NCBI GenBank assembly: GCA_950295325.1
Contig: OX485806.1
Location: forward strand, 26,536,001-26,600,000
Source of the DNA: Polytrichum commune
Lineage: Eukaryota > Streptophyta > Polytrichopsida > Polytrichales > Polytrichaceae
Direction of reading: 5' to 3'
DNA: 64,000 bases
Part shown: piece by piece, positions 1 through 10,100 of the stretch
Layout of the letters: every line of letters starts with the position of its first letter
How positions within the stretch are numbered: the first letter of the stretch is position 1
Made by a program: the position numbers and the translations under genes
Notes under the pieces: model-generated
Seen by the model: the letters and a program-made list of their open reading frames with translations, nothing else
Databases searched by the model: none
Told to the model about the DNA's origin: nothing

Positions 1-480
1 AAACAGTGTTTTGTCAATATGAGCAACATTATATGCTGCTCACTACGAATGTCTCAAAGGGCTATAAGGTAGATGTGCCTAATTCGGTGTTTGTTCTTCA
101 ACGGACACCATATTTGAGTGGTATATGGATGGGTGTGAATCTAAGAACGGACACCAAAGAGACATGTGTCAAGAAGAGAATGGACTACGTGCTCAGAATT
201 TCTTAACCTTTCTAAGCTTAATAGTCAACATAATTGGGGACCTATACGATCATTCAATAAGAAAGAGAATATTCACTTGGACAATGAATAAGATATTCAT
301 AGCAGCTCCAAAAATTATCAGGGGCACGATTTGGATTTACTAATCGTCTCAAAATAATTGAGTGTTTCATATCCTACAAAAAGTGGGTGCAGAGTGAAAA
401 GTGTATGTTGAAGGCCTGCTTACCTTACTACTACAGAATTAATGACACCACCATGTTTATCACATGGGGATTTCCAACTA
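1..480. repeat. Interspersed repeat A (copy with core at 85-375)
   Basis: This stretch carries the most abundant repeat of the window, called repeat A here. Its recognisable core is a run of phrases around 'ttgagtggtatat', 'ggacaccaaagacatgtgt' and 'agaagtgggt'. Related stretches, in both orientations, are seen near 5800-6260, 8620-8705, 9115-9290, 20970-21110, 28750-28870, 36960-37160, 39420-39500, 40320-40460, 42700-42870, 43340-43510, 43690-43800, 49430-49660, 50125-50330, 56090-56190, 57010-57190 and 59640-59790. No reading frame is conserved between copies. It looks like an old non-autonomous element of unknown class. Confidence 0.6.
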
Positions 481-527
481 CTGATCTATTTTATTACGAG
501 AAGTTTGTGATGGATTATGATGAGTAC

Positions 528-824
528 CCTAATTTTCTTCCGGCCCAGCGGGTGGACTTTTGGAGAGCAATCTGCTTCGGAATGCAGTTTTAGTGCCATC
601 GTGTCCAGCGCCGCGGGAGCTGACATGCAACACTTGCATTTCTCGTACTCCTGGTCCCCCGTGTTACTTTGGCTTTGTGCACAGAAATCCTCCGACACCA
701 TTGGACCACTCGCTTGCATCTCGCTCCAAGACCGGCAATGCCTTCCATATGCATACCCAAGAGCCAGACACCCTGCTCCCACCAATATTGGCTGGTAATG
801 CACCATTCCGCTCAGAAAGTCCAT
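528..824 (-). CDS. Putative first exon of a membrane-anchored peptidyl-tRNA hydrolase 2-like protein (partial gene)
   Basis: Seen: 99 codons open from an ATG at 824 down to a candidate donor (AGG|GTACTC) at 528, phase 0. The start reads MDFLSGMVHYQP, then a hydrophobic segment ILVGAGCLALGYAYG (about residues 13-27), then a polar Cys/Ser-rich linker ending GRKKIR. Family knowledge: PTH2/Bit1 proteins begin with a short transmembrane anchor of this glycine-rich kind, followed by a linker and the catalytic domain. Inference: this is exon 1 and the catalytic exons lie left of position 1. No catalytic residue is visible here, so the name rests on the anchor alone. The exon is GC-richer than its flanks. 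A tandem array begins about 10 bases upstream of the ATG. It could instead be another single-pass membrane protein. Confidence 0.35.
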
Positions 825-1900
825 CTAATTCTTCCAGCTCTCTTCGAGACCATCAACTTCTGAGCACCGATTCCACGACATGGTATCAACTTTCCACTAA
901 GTCCATTTGGGCGTGTAACTTTACAGAAAAGAAAGCATCCCAACATCAACCAACACATGAACTCTTCGAGACCATCAACTCCTGAGCATCGATTCCACTA
1001 CATGGTATCAATTTTCCACTTAGCCCATATGGCGCCTAACCTACAGAAAAGAAAGGATTCCAACATCAACCCAACACAAATTATTCACACATTTTTTCAT
1101 TTTTCTCAAGCTCTTCTCGGAGATACATACCGGAGTAAGTGATTCAGATGCCCGAATGTCCAGAAACACATTTGCTCTTTCTGCTCAAGAAGTCAATTTA
1201 ATTCTTCCAGCTCTCTTCGGGAGTATCAAATCCTCCTGAGTACCAATTCCACGACATGGAATTTATTTTCTACTTAGCCTATTTGGTGCCTAACCTTACA
1301 GAATTGAAATCATTCCAACATCAATCCAAACAAAATCCATTCATGCGTTCTTTCATTTCTTTAGCTCCGATCGCACATACATACCGAAGTAATGTGATTC
1401 GGATGCCCAATACCCAAACAATTCATTCACTCGTTCCGCTCAAGAAGTCCACCCAATTCTCCCATCTCTCTACGGGACCTGTACCAATACCATGACAATG
1501 TATAAGTTAATTTCCACTTAGCCCGCTTGGTGCCTAACTTAACAAAAAACAAAGCATTCCAACATCAACCCAACACAAAGTATTCGGACATTCTTTCATT
1601 CCCTCAAGCTCTGTCTCGGAAGTAAAGTGATGCAGTTGCCCAATACCGAAATTCCATCTAACTCTTCCAGCTCTCTTCGGGACCATTAACTCCTGCATAT
1701 TTACCAATTCCACGACATTGCACAATAACATGCCATTGGCGCCTCCTAACCTTATAACAACAAAAGAAAGCATTTCCAACATCAACCCAATACAAAAACA
1801 AAATCGTACATTCATGCATTTCCATCAAGATCTCTCACATACATACCGAAGTCAGTGATTTAGATGCCCATATCCAAACAGTCCTTCACTCATCCTTGCA
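814..1900. repeat. Degenerate tandem array, unit roughly 210-250 bp, about 5 copies
   Basis: The phrases 'ttccagctctcttcg', 'ccaattccacgacatgg', 'ccacttagcccatttgg', 'cattccaacatcaaccca' and 'cacatacataccgaag' recur in the same order about five times. Unit starts are near 831, 960, 1206, 1457 and 1668. The first unit is short. Units differ by many substitutions and small gaps, so the array is not recent. Short frames inside it are shadows. It lies immediately upstream of the minus-strand exon starting at 824, so it would be that gene's promoter or 5' leader region. Confidence 0.8.
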
Positions 1901-1904
1901 CCAA

Positions 1905-2395
1905 TTAGGTCCACAGAGGTCGCATTGGATGCCAATTCTGCCCGTCACCATGAGATTCTTTCAACAAATTCGCTTCCAAACGGGAAATGGATGGAACTCT
2001 CTTGGAGATGACAACGTCCATGGGTCGCGGAAGCATGCAACCCATGGCTGCAACCATGATGACAGCATCAGCAGCGCCATGGAGGCTCCAGGAGGCGTGA
2101 GGAGTTCCTCCTGCATGTTGCTTAACCTTTCGGTATCCTGAATCCTCCAAAGCAATAGAGACGCGAATTCGAGCACCGCATCGGAGATAAGAGAATCGTG
2201 GTCGTTCCTGAGTGGCAATTTTCATGGATTTTCTTTCTTTCCATGCCAGGGCTAATTGATTGACAGCGGGCGCAGGGTGTGAATCGACGTGAAGCCCCCT
2301 CAAACGTTCCTTCTTAACGGCCCGCTTTCTTCTGGGAACGGAGGGCCGCAGCCGCGCGGGCGCGTCGGCCACGTGGTGCCTGCCCACATTTTCTT
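1905..2395. other. GC-rich island with overlapping open frames on both strands (possible first exon)
   Basis: Base composition jumps here compared with both flanks. The minus strand is open for 160 codons (2387 to 1905) and is Arg/Lys-rich with no recognised domain. On the plus strand a 37-codon frame begins at ATG 1989 and reads MDGTLLEMTTSMGRGSMQPM, then Ala/Thr/Met-rich sequence, ending at a good donor (GGC|GTGAGG) near 2097. That resembles a plastid or mitochondrial targeting peptide encoded by a first exon. No downstream exon could be found. Either frame may be fortuitous; I do not assign a product. Confidence 0.25.
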
Positions 2396-2399
2396 TCTA

Positions 2400-3890
2400 A
2401 CATGAGTCACGGCACTGACATTTTATCAGCATTTAAGGTAGATGGGTTAATTGGTTTATTGGTTTATTTTCCTCCTAGGACATGAAATACACTCTAAACT
2501 CCATAATATCATGCTTTGCGGCAATTAAAGTGCACGTGATATTAAGGAGTTATGTAGAGTTCTAGGACGTCTATACGTGCATTACGCAGGGCCGACAATG
2601 TGGATAAATTTATAGGGCCAATAACGGGATTGGTTGGCGGGGAGGGCATAACTATTACCAAGTTTGCTAGGGTGGTGGAGCGACAACTGGCCCAGTGTGG
2701 GTTTGGAAAGTGGTTCACAACTTGGGAAAGTGAGTTATATGGAGTGAACACATGACAAGGTAAGTTATCTAGAGCTGCAAAGATAACTTATCCAAAGTTT
2801 GGAAGGTGAGTCTGCATGGCGATGGCGTCTGCAGTGAGCACACAAAGAGTTTATGCATTTTATTTTTGTGCTCTGAGATCAGTAGAATTTTTTCTACGTT
2901 GTGGTGTCTATCTGTCCACATTAATTCTTTTTTGAGTAGAATTTTTGTCATGCCTTCAAGGATGCGTGCTCTTGCTCAATCTCCAAGGCAAGAGCAACAT
3001 CGCGTTTGTTTAAAGTATGTTGAGGCTTCAGTGGCGATTGCAGTGGGAGGCATGGATGTGGGCATTGCGCTCCTTGTGAAATTGAAGAGGATTATAGAGG
3101 AGCGATGTATTGCCAGGTTGTGTTCCGAGGAGAAGGGTGGGGTGTTGACCAATAAGCATTTCCAAATGGTGGTGGAGGGGAATTTTGCTAGTCTTCCAGT
3201 GTTGAAAGAGAACCAAGGTTTGTATAGGATGGGATGAAAGTACACCAACGAGTCATGTTAACTCATGCAAGAATTTAAGGGATACCTTCAACATTTTGAG
3301 TTTGTTCTTTGTAATGTATTGGTGGAGGACATGAATGATGGCAAAATAGAGTATGTGAAGTTCAGCAAGGCGGGTTTGAACAATCTTGTCAGTCTATCTC
3401 ATAACAACATTTTGCAAAAGGCACATAAATGGGCACGATTTTCGTATGGAAAAACACTGGGATGTTACTCTTGCCGGTACTCTGTACAGCATGTGCAAGT
3501 GTGGGCAATTCTACCTGAATCCAACATGGATGATCCCATTGAGGTCCGTTGGAATGGATGTGAAATGGGCGGTGTTCATTTGGAATAACATGATGAACCC
3601 ACATGAAATTCAAATGGAAGACATGTCCAATGTTTTTTTTTGGACACCATCACAAAGGTGTCCAATATGAGATATTTTAACGCATAACAAAAATGCAATT
3701 GACCATCATGAGGAGGAGAGAGAAATCAATCGTGCATTACGCAACGGTATTGTTATAGAGGGTGATGGGATAGACCCGGAATTGGTGGCTTTAGAATGGA
3801 CTTGGATGGCGGACGACGCTCAAGCTAGGGTTACTAAAACTACTAGTGGATGAGCACATGTGTTGATTATGGGGTTGTTGAGTAGTGTTC
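2400..3890 (+). pseudogene. Decayed transposon region, several broken plus-strand frames
   Basis: Plus-strand open pieces follow one another in different frames: 2806-3237 (143 codons), 3265-3588 (107 codons) and about 3687-3853. The last reads an acidic stretch with EEEREINRALRNGIVIEG and later VALEWTWMADDAQARV before a stop. None matches a family I can name with confidence. The order, strand and proximity to the hAT dimerisation domain just downstream suggest that these are the remains of the body of the same or a neighbouring transposase gene. Frameshifts and stops separate the pieces. Confidence 0.4.
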
Positions 3891-3894
3891 AATA

Positions 3895-4320
3895 TTGAAG
3901 TCTTCAACACTTGTCAAATGCCATTTTGGCCATCAAAAAAGTTTTTTGGGGGGGAACTTCGCAAAAATGTGCTCTGCAAAGTTTCCACCCTTCACAGTGA
4001 AGGCCTCTCCAAAAATTGCTTGTCACAAAATATGGTGGTTGCAATTTGCAAATAGAAATATAGCTGGACTCCAATTTTGGCACTCTAGCAGACACTTCCA
4101 AATTCCAATAACTCATGCAATTTCAACTCTACAACTTCGACTCGTCACTAACTACAACTACAGCTTGGCAAGCACAACTACATGTGAACGTGAATTTTCC
4201 AAACAGAATTGGGTGAAGAGTGATCACAGAAGTCGATTGAAACTTGAAACATTGGATACATTGATGTGAGTGTCATTATGCGGTCTTCCGATGGAAAATA
4301 TGGATTGGGCTGGAATTTTT
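3895..4320 (+). pseudogene. hAT-superfamily transposase C-terminal dimerisation domain (remnant)
   Basis: Seen: the plus frame 3895-4269 ends with SLASTTTCEREFSKQNWVK and then SDHRSRLKLETLDTLM. After the stop the same frame continues VSLCGLPMENMDWAGIFD. Family knowledge: hAT transposases end in a dimerisation region with the pattern 'P.S.A.CER.FS..N.IK...R.RL....L..LM', followed by an acidic 'L.G....E..DW..IF' motif, and this matches well. The stop after LM, the lost start and upstream frame breaks show that the copy is dead. It resembles the animal and plant ZNF862/TTF-type hAT relatives more than Ac itself. Terminal inverted repeats of the element were not found. Confidence 0.75.
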
Positions 4321-4700
4321 GATACTTGAAAATTGACCGAAAACCGGAGGGTTTTGCCTTTGGAGTTGGATGATGATTAAGTGCATTATGTAGGGAATTC
4401 AAGTAATACTAGTGCATCATTTTATTGCATGTACTTCTTCAATATAGTGAGACGTCATATTATTTTCATGTTCAATACAAAACGGCCAATATCAAGTTTC
4501 CTTTTGTGAAAGTGTTGCCAAAAAAGTTTGAAAGTTTGAGTGAAGTGTGATTATTCTGAAGCCCTTTACATTGAAATGCATGTGCACACTTCAAACTTGA
4601 ACACGGCTGCTGAGGCTCTTGCACGGTGTCTGTCAAAGTCACAAAGCGAGTGGGGCCAGCAACATGCCAGTGCCTTTATATGTTCATGCCCATGGTCTAA

Positions 4701-5199
4701 GGGCCACTTCACACACGAGACTGAGAGCCCGTGACCATTACACTTCAAGCACTCTCATTGGTGGAAAAGGCGGAGCCGGTCCAAGTTCGCTTCACACTAC
4801 GCTTGAGGGACCAACGGAGTATGTGAATGCAAGATGGATGCAAAGTCTACATGGATTCCTACATGGCATTGAATGGGTCATGTTTCATGGTCACTTGGAC
4901 TGTTTTCAAAAACCACCTCTTGGAGGTAGGCCTAACACAAAACCGGGAGACCAAGGCACTCCGAACTCTCATAATTATTGATTTATTCTATTTTATCATG
5001 TGTGAGAACCCGCATGAATAGACATTCATTGGAAAAAGCATTTGGTTGAGGGCTCGGTTACATATGACTTCACACTACACTTGGGGTTCGTGACCACACT
5101 ACACGATTTTGGAGGTGTGTTGGGACGGCCTTTGGACACTTTCTTTTCGGCTCTCACGATTACATGGTCACGGCTCTTGGCTCATGTATGAAGTGGCCC
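4701..5199 (+). mobile_element. Tourist-like MITE, family T1, copy 1 (499 bp)
   Basis: The ends are GGGCCACTTCACACACGAG on the left and, inverted, CTCATGTATGAAGTGGCCC on the right. The trinucleotide TAA flanks both sides (4698-4700 and 5200-5202), the target-site duplication typical of PIF/Harbinger-derived Tourist elements. There is no transposase. Other copies of this family are at 31002-31707 and 41383-41881, with a diverged one near 60240-60661. Frames inside it also appear in the other copies and are not genes. Confidence 0.9.
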
Positions 5200-5369
5200 T
5201 AAGGGAGCATAGCATAGAGGAAGCCTTCTGAGGTTGTGTAAATGTTAAATTAATTAATAAGGTTGTCAGCTGGTTACTGCCAAACTGACTTGTCTTTTTT
5301 TGTGCCAACTTTTTGGCACAGTTCCTCTTACCCCACCCCCACTACATTAGTTGATCTCCCAAATATACC

Positions 5370-5650
5370 CATAGTTCAAATGGATGCACGATATAAGAGA
5401 ATTAGTGTAGGATTTGACATCGCGGGATAACACAAAGCCAACATTTGCAATAACAACAATAATTCCAATGATAACATCATGATGCATGCAAGCACGTGGT
5501 TTGAATTATATGGGAGGAAAGCATGGCAACAAAGAGTGAGATTTAAATTGAAAACATCCGTTCCCTAGGGTTTCAGGATATAAGAGAAGGACCGACATGA
5601 AGGGGGTTGATATTATGGAGTTCAGAGTGTACTCTATTAGTACGAGATGG
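5370..5650 (+). repeat. Interspersed repeat B, copy 1
   Basis: Shares ordered blocks with 53130-53440: 'gagaattagtgta', 'acaataatt...atgaca', 'gcatgtggtttgaattat', 'aaaacatccggtccctagggtttcaagatatgagag' (given here as a consensus of the two copies, in pieces) and 'gacattatggag'. Both copies are in the same orientation. Noncoding; class unknown. Confidence 0.55.
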
Positions 5651-5673
5651 TTAGCAAATCCAAATTGAGGATG

Positions 5674-5716
5674 TACACTAAATAGTAAGTGACACTAAAT
5701 GTCATATAGTGTAGTC
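5674..5716. repeat. Isolated CACTAAAT terminal palindromes
   Basis: Two short blocks with ACACTAAAT/ATATAGTGT dyad symmetry lie next to each other. They are the same as the palindromic termini of the CACTAAAT MITEs (see 8715-9086) but have no element body between them. They are probably a remnant left by internal deletion. Confidence 0.5.
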
Positions 5717-5719
5717 ACT

Positions 5720-6290
5720 TTCCTCGTAAGCTCGTTATCAAACTGAAGATTTCCATGCTCATTAAATGGCCATATATTATAGGTCCTCCCAATATTGTTA
5801 AAGACTACTGAGTTTGGAATGCTTGTCGTAATTGGAGCATGTAATCCAATCTCTTTTAAGCACGTGTCCTTTAAATACCTGTTCATGAAGGGGTACCAAA
5901 CCACATACCACTTGGATTTAGCGGTCCCATTAAGATAAGTTCTTGAATCAGGCAAATGTTACTCTTGATTCACCTTTGCTTCCAATATTGTAGTGACAAT
6001 ATGGTGAGGTTAGGTACTCAGGGTGGGTTTACATCAGGGATTGGGTCCAAGAAATTTGGGATCCATAGAAACCTCTTAATGGACCTTATTTTATAGTCAA
6101 GACCAGTCCCAAGTACTTGAAGATTGGTTTCTTAAACCAGCCATATGAGCTCCGAAAATTATGAAGCAAATTTCTACACGCGCAACTTGTATTTTGCTAA
6201 TTATCTCACGCTATTTGCGTCTTTCATATCCTACGAGAAGTGGGTGAAGAAGAGAGAAAAGTAATCAAATAACACACATCTACCTTGCAT
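5720..6290 (-). repeat. Interspersed repeat A, diverged copy
   Basis: Minus-strand relative of the repeat at the left edge, recognised by 'tgtaatccaatctcttttaagcacgtgtc' (paraphrased across 5846-5875), 'ggggtaccaaaccacatacca' and 'cctacgagaagtgggtg' (6230). Noncoding. Confidence 0.5.
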
Positions 6291-6299
6291 GCACGAGCA

Positions 6300-7110
6300 T
6301 GCTTGTTTTTTTCTGTTGACACCTGATCAGAATTGGAAAACAGCATATTTATATATGTAAATGTAACAAATGTACTGCACTACATGCGGACAGCAGGACA
6401 TGATGATATCCCACATTCATAAATTCCTAACCTAATATTGAAAGAGCTCAGTAGGTATTGCACCTCAAATCAGTTGACACCATTGTTGCAATCCCACAGT
6501 ATACACATTCTGTTACATCCAATACTTACACCGCAACCTGCACAGGAAACATGATGTCTAAGGTGACCAGGACATCCTGAAGCCTTCCATCTTACATTTT
6601 ACACACCCAAGTAGTCACCCTTAAAGGTCCAAGGAGGTCCAAGAGGCCCATATATGGACCTTTAAGATGTCATACAGAGGGGTTTAAGGATACCATTTCT
6701 TTATTATAAAATTTCAGCTAAAAGTGCCAAAAGTGACCCCTATCTACATTTAGCCCAATTATCATATGCAGTATTCCAATTGGAGCATGCACATATATTG
6801 TATTATAGGGGGATTTGGACTCGTATAAACATAGACTCAAATACATACCACATATATCTACTAACCGCTGTCACATATGACTTTATTTTCTGCTTCCTCT
6901 TTGTGCTAGGTTGTGCTAAATATGCATTCAATATCACAGACGCCCAAAAAAACATTGTATCAATACTTGTTTAAGATTTGTACAAATTTTGAAATGTATC
7001 CCACGTACAACAACACACCCCAGTCCTTTGAGGTTTAAGCCAATGAGTTTGCAATCATTGAAACTGCAATATTGGAGGTAGACATCTTACCGGCTAGGTG
7101 GGTGTGTGTG
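6300..7110. other. Intergenic, downstream of the nucleotidase; no gene seen
   Basis: AT-rich sequence with only short chance frames. Because the nucleotidase is on the minus strand, this is its 3' flank and would contain its 3' UTR and polyadenylation region. I see no repeat that recurs elsewhere in the window. Confidence 0.5.
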
Positions 7111-7114
7111 ATAT

Positions 7115-10100
7115 TTAGAGAGTGGACGAGTTCCAACTTGCGTCAACAGCTGCAATAATTTTGCTGTGTAGAGTCTTCCCACAACATGCTATGATTCCAC
7201 GATCCAAGCCTTCAAGAAACCGTCCCTTGGAGAAGTCGAGTGGGCAACCACCTGCATCCGTTACTACCCCACCAGCTTCTTGAACAATAAGTACACCTGC
7301 TGCATGATCCCAAATCTTCTCTTTATATCCTGCCTTAGCAAACTTCATAAAAATTTCTGCATCGCCCCGTGCAATCGCTGCATACTTGGCCATGCTGTAG
7401 ACTCGTAAAGGTTGATTCCTGGCAGACAGGATGATCAATTGTCATAATGATTTTTGCAAGTATTCAGCACCACAGCATAAAGGGGTAAAAACTGATCATC
7501 TGAAATCTACATTAAACAGTCCATGCTGGAGTGAATAAATACCCTTACTAACTGCTGACCAAGAGATTTTAGTAAATAATCTCACTGTATTCTCAATGTT
7601 AATCCTTCAAAGGACCAATGGGCTCAACGTACAACCTATATAATCAATTTCTAAAAGCCTCACCACGTCTCCAAAAAATGTTTTTAATGTTTATGGATTT
7701 GAAACTTTATTATCTCATTAACTTATGTCAAAACTAAATTAAAATATCCACATGTGATATCCACATAAAAATATCAAAATGCCAAGCATGTATCTGCATC
7801 AAGGGCACCCACACTGAGTTTGAACCCAAAGCTTCAATAACTTTAAGGTATTCAAGTCATTTGAAAAGTGCACTTGAAAAATGAGTTGAATTTAGATAGG
7901 GTCACAGTTAACACAATCAGCACAAATTATAAGTATGTAGCTCAAATACACGTTTTGTGTGCATGGAGAGGCCCAGATTAATGGTTCAGATGCTTAGTGG
8001 TTAAGCAGCTATGCTCATAGGAATAAGAGTGCTGCTAATCGTCCAAATCTCCTAAAGGCAAACAACCACATTTTCACAAAATCTTACCTCTGAATTCATA
8101 TAGGACATGTAGATCAATGAGCCTTAGCAGAGGAGAGTTTCTAGCACTAATGATTATCACAGCCCAAATTTCAATCTCTGTGGATAAAAATGGAAGACAT
8201 GTACTTGTATATAGAAATCATGGAGGAAAAGCTAAGATAAAGATCTCCTATGCTTGATGTCAGGGTTTGGGATTTGGCTACCTCAGACCAAGCGTGTCAG
8301 CAAGGCCAGCCGTGAAGGAATGACTGGAATTTCCTTTCTCAACCGGCTCACAGAAAGTTGCATATGCAGGATCAACAATTTTTGACACAGAGACCTTGGA
8401 AGGAGGATGAGGACTGTTGAAAGTTTTGCCATTGAAAATCATAGGTTGCATCCAAGCATGGCCCTCTCCCTTTTGGGCAGTCAGGACACAACCTCTGTGC
8501 CACATGCTGGGGTCTGGTGGTGAGAGCTTCATAGCCATTCGATAATACCTGCATAAAGAATCATCAGTAAGGTAAGCGGGCCTCATTTGGTTACTAATTT
8601 GTCCTCTTAATTAAACACCTATATTTGAGCAATGTGTTGGTTAGGTGTGGATCTAAGAGCGGACACCAAAAAACGTCATGTCTTTGTAAGAGATTGACTA
8701 AGTGCTCAAAACTACACTAAATATGATATTTAGTGTCACCAATTCTAATTGTCTTGCTCAATACTACTTGTGAACCGTGGTGTCGTGTCACCAACACTAA
8801 ATGTTAACCCCACATTATTCGTCATTCCTTGTAAATTTTTTAAGGAATTATAGATTTACAGTGTTGCAATTACTGTCACTTACCAACTGAATTTCCATCC
8901 AAATCTCAATCACCCCTGACAATATTTCATCACAAGTTGCTGACAAGAGAAGGTAGGGTTTTGGCCAATGGATGAACTCATCCACCATCCATGACAATAT
9001 TTGTTCACTTATTCATAAGTAGTGTCATCCAAAGAGTTACCATAGTGACATAAAATACCATATGACACTAAATACCATATTTAGTGTAAGTTCACATTCT
9101 AGCTTAAGAGTGAACATGATTGGGGGGACGTATGAGGAAAAAGTCTATGGCCTGGAGTTGGACTCCCTGATCGTCTCGTCCCAATCGTATGTTTAGTATT
9201 ATAAGAGAAGTGGGTGCAGAGATGATAGAGTCCATTTTAGGCCCACTTACCTTACCATTCAAAGCCCGGTGATAACCAAGATGGAAAACCATATTAAACG
9301 TTATATTGACTCTTGAGATTAGAGGTATCTACTATTGATATTTGCAACTTCACAACTAAACAGTTAACAATACCAACATTTTTATGTGAAGTTTTCTATG
9401 TGGAAGATATCAATATTGGTTGGTTATTTGAAACTTTTGAGACAAGTGAATAACTATAATCCATACCGCATGATAACTGGGTTGATAACCAGCATGGTCT
9501 GTATAACCAGCCAGCACCAGCAAAGACATAGCACGCACACTGGATGAGAAATCATTAGATTGGAAGTATATAACTTACTTGTGATGGTAACCTAGCCAGG
9601 CAGTCCGCATTGGGAAATTTGGGCATCCAAGAACTCCAAGCACCACTTCTCCATCATCTACCAAAGCAAGTGCAACCGCATACTGATCACCTCGAACAAA
9701 GCCAAGTGTGCCATCCACTGGGTCAAGCACCCAGTGTCGCCCTTTCGCCCCACCAAGTGCAGTTCCCTTGTTGATCAGTTTGAGAACTTCATAGGAGCCA
9801 AGAGGTTGCTTTGGGGGCGCTATACCCACCACGGATGACTCAAATAAGCATTCGTTTACAGCATTCACTACCCTTTGCGACATAGCAATGCCATTTTCAC
9901 CTCTCAAGCCCTTTGTATCTTCTTCGGCTACCAACGAGATCTCTTCCCCTTGAAACGATTGAGAAAGAACCCAGCTCACAACTGCCTGCACACCCCAATC
10001 TGCCCGCCCCAAGTGTCAGTGTTTTGAGTTCCAACACCTCTTGTTTGCCTTGTTGTCATTTATGTATCAAGATCAAAAATCTCTCAAGTCCAATAATACA

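Noticed and set aside
8710-9090. CACTA (En/Spm) transposon because the ends begin CACTA
   Set aside because: En/Spm elements make 3-bp duplications and lack the palindromic ends; the empty site at 40.7 kb shows a TA duplication.
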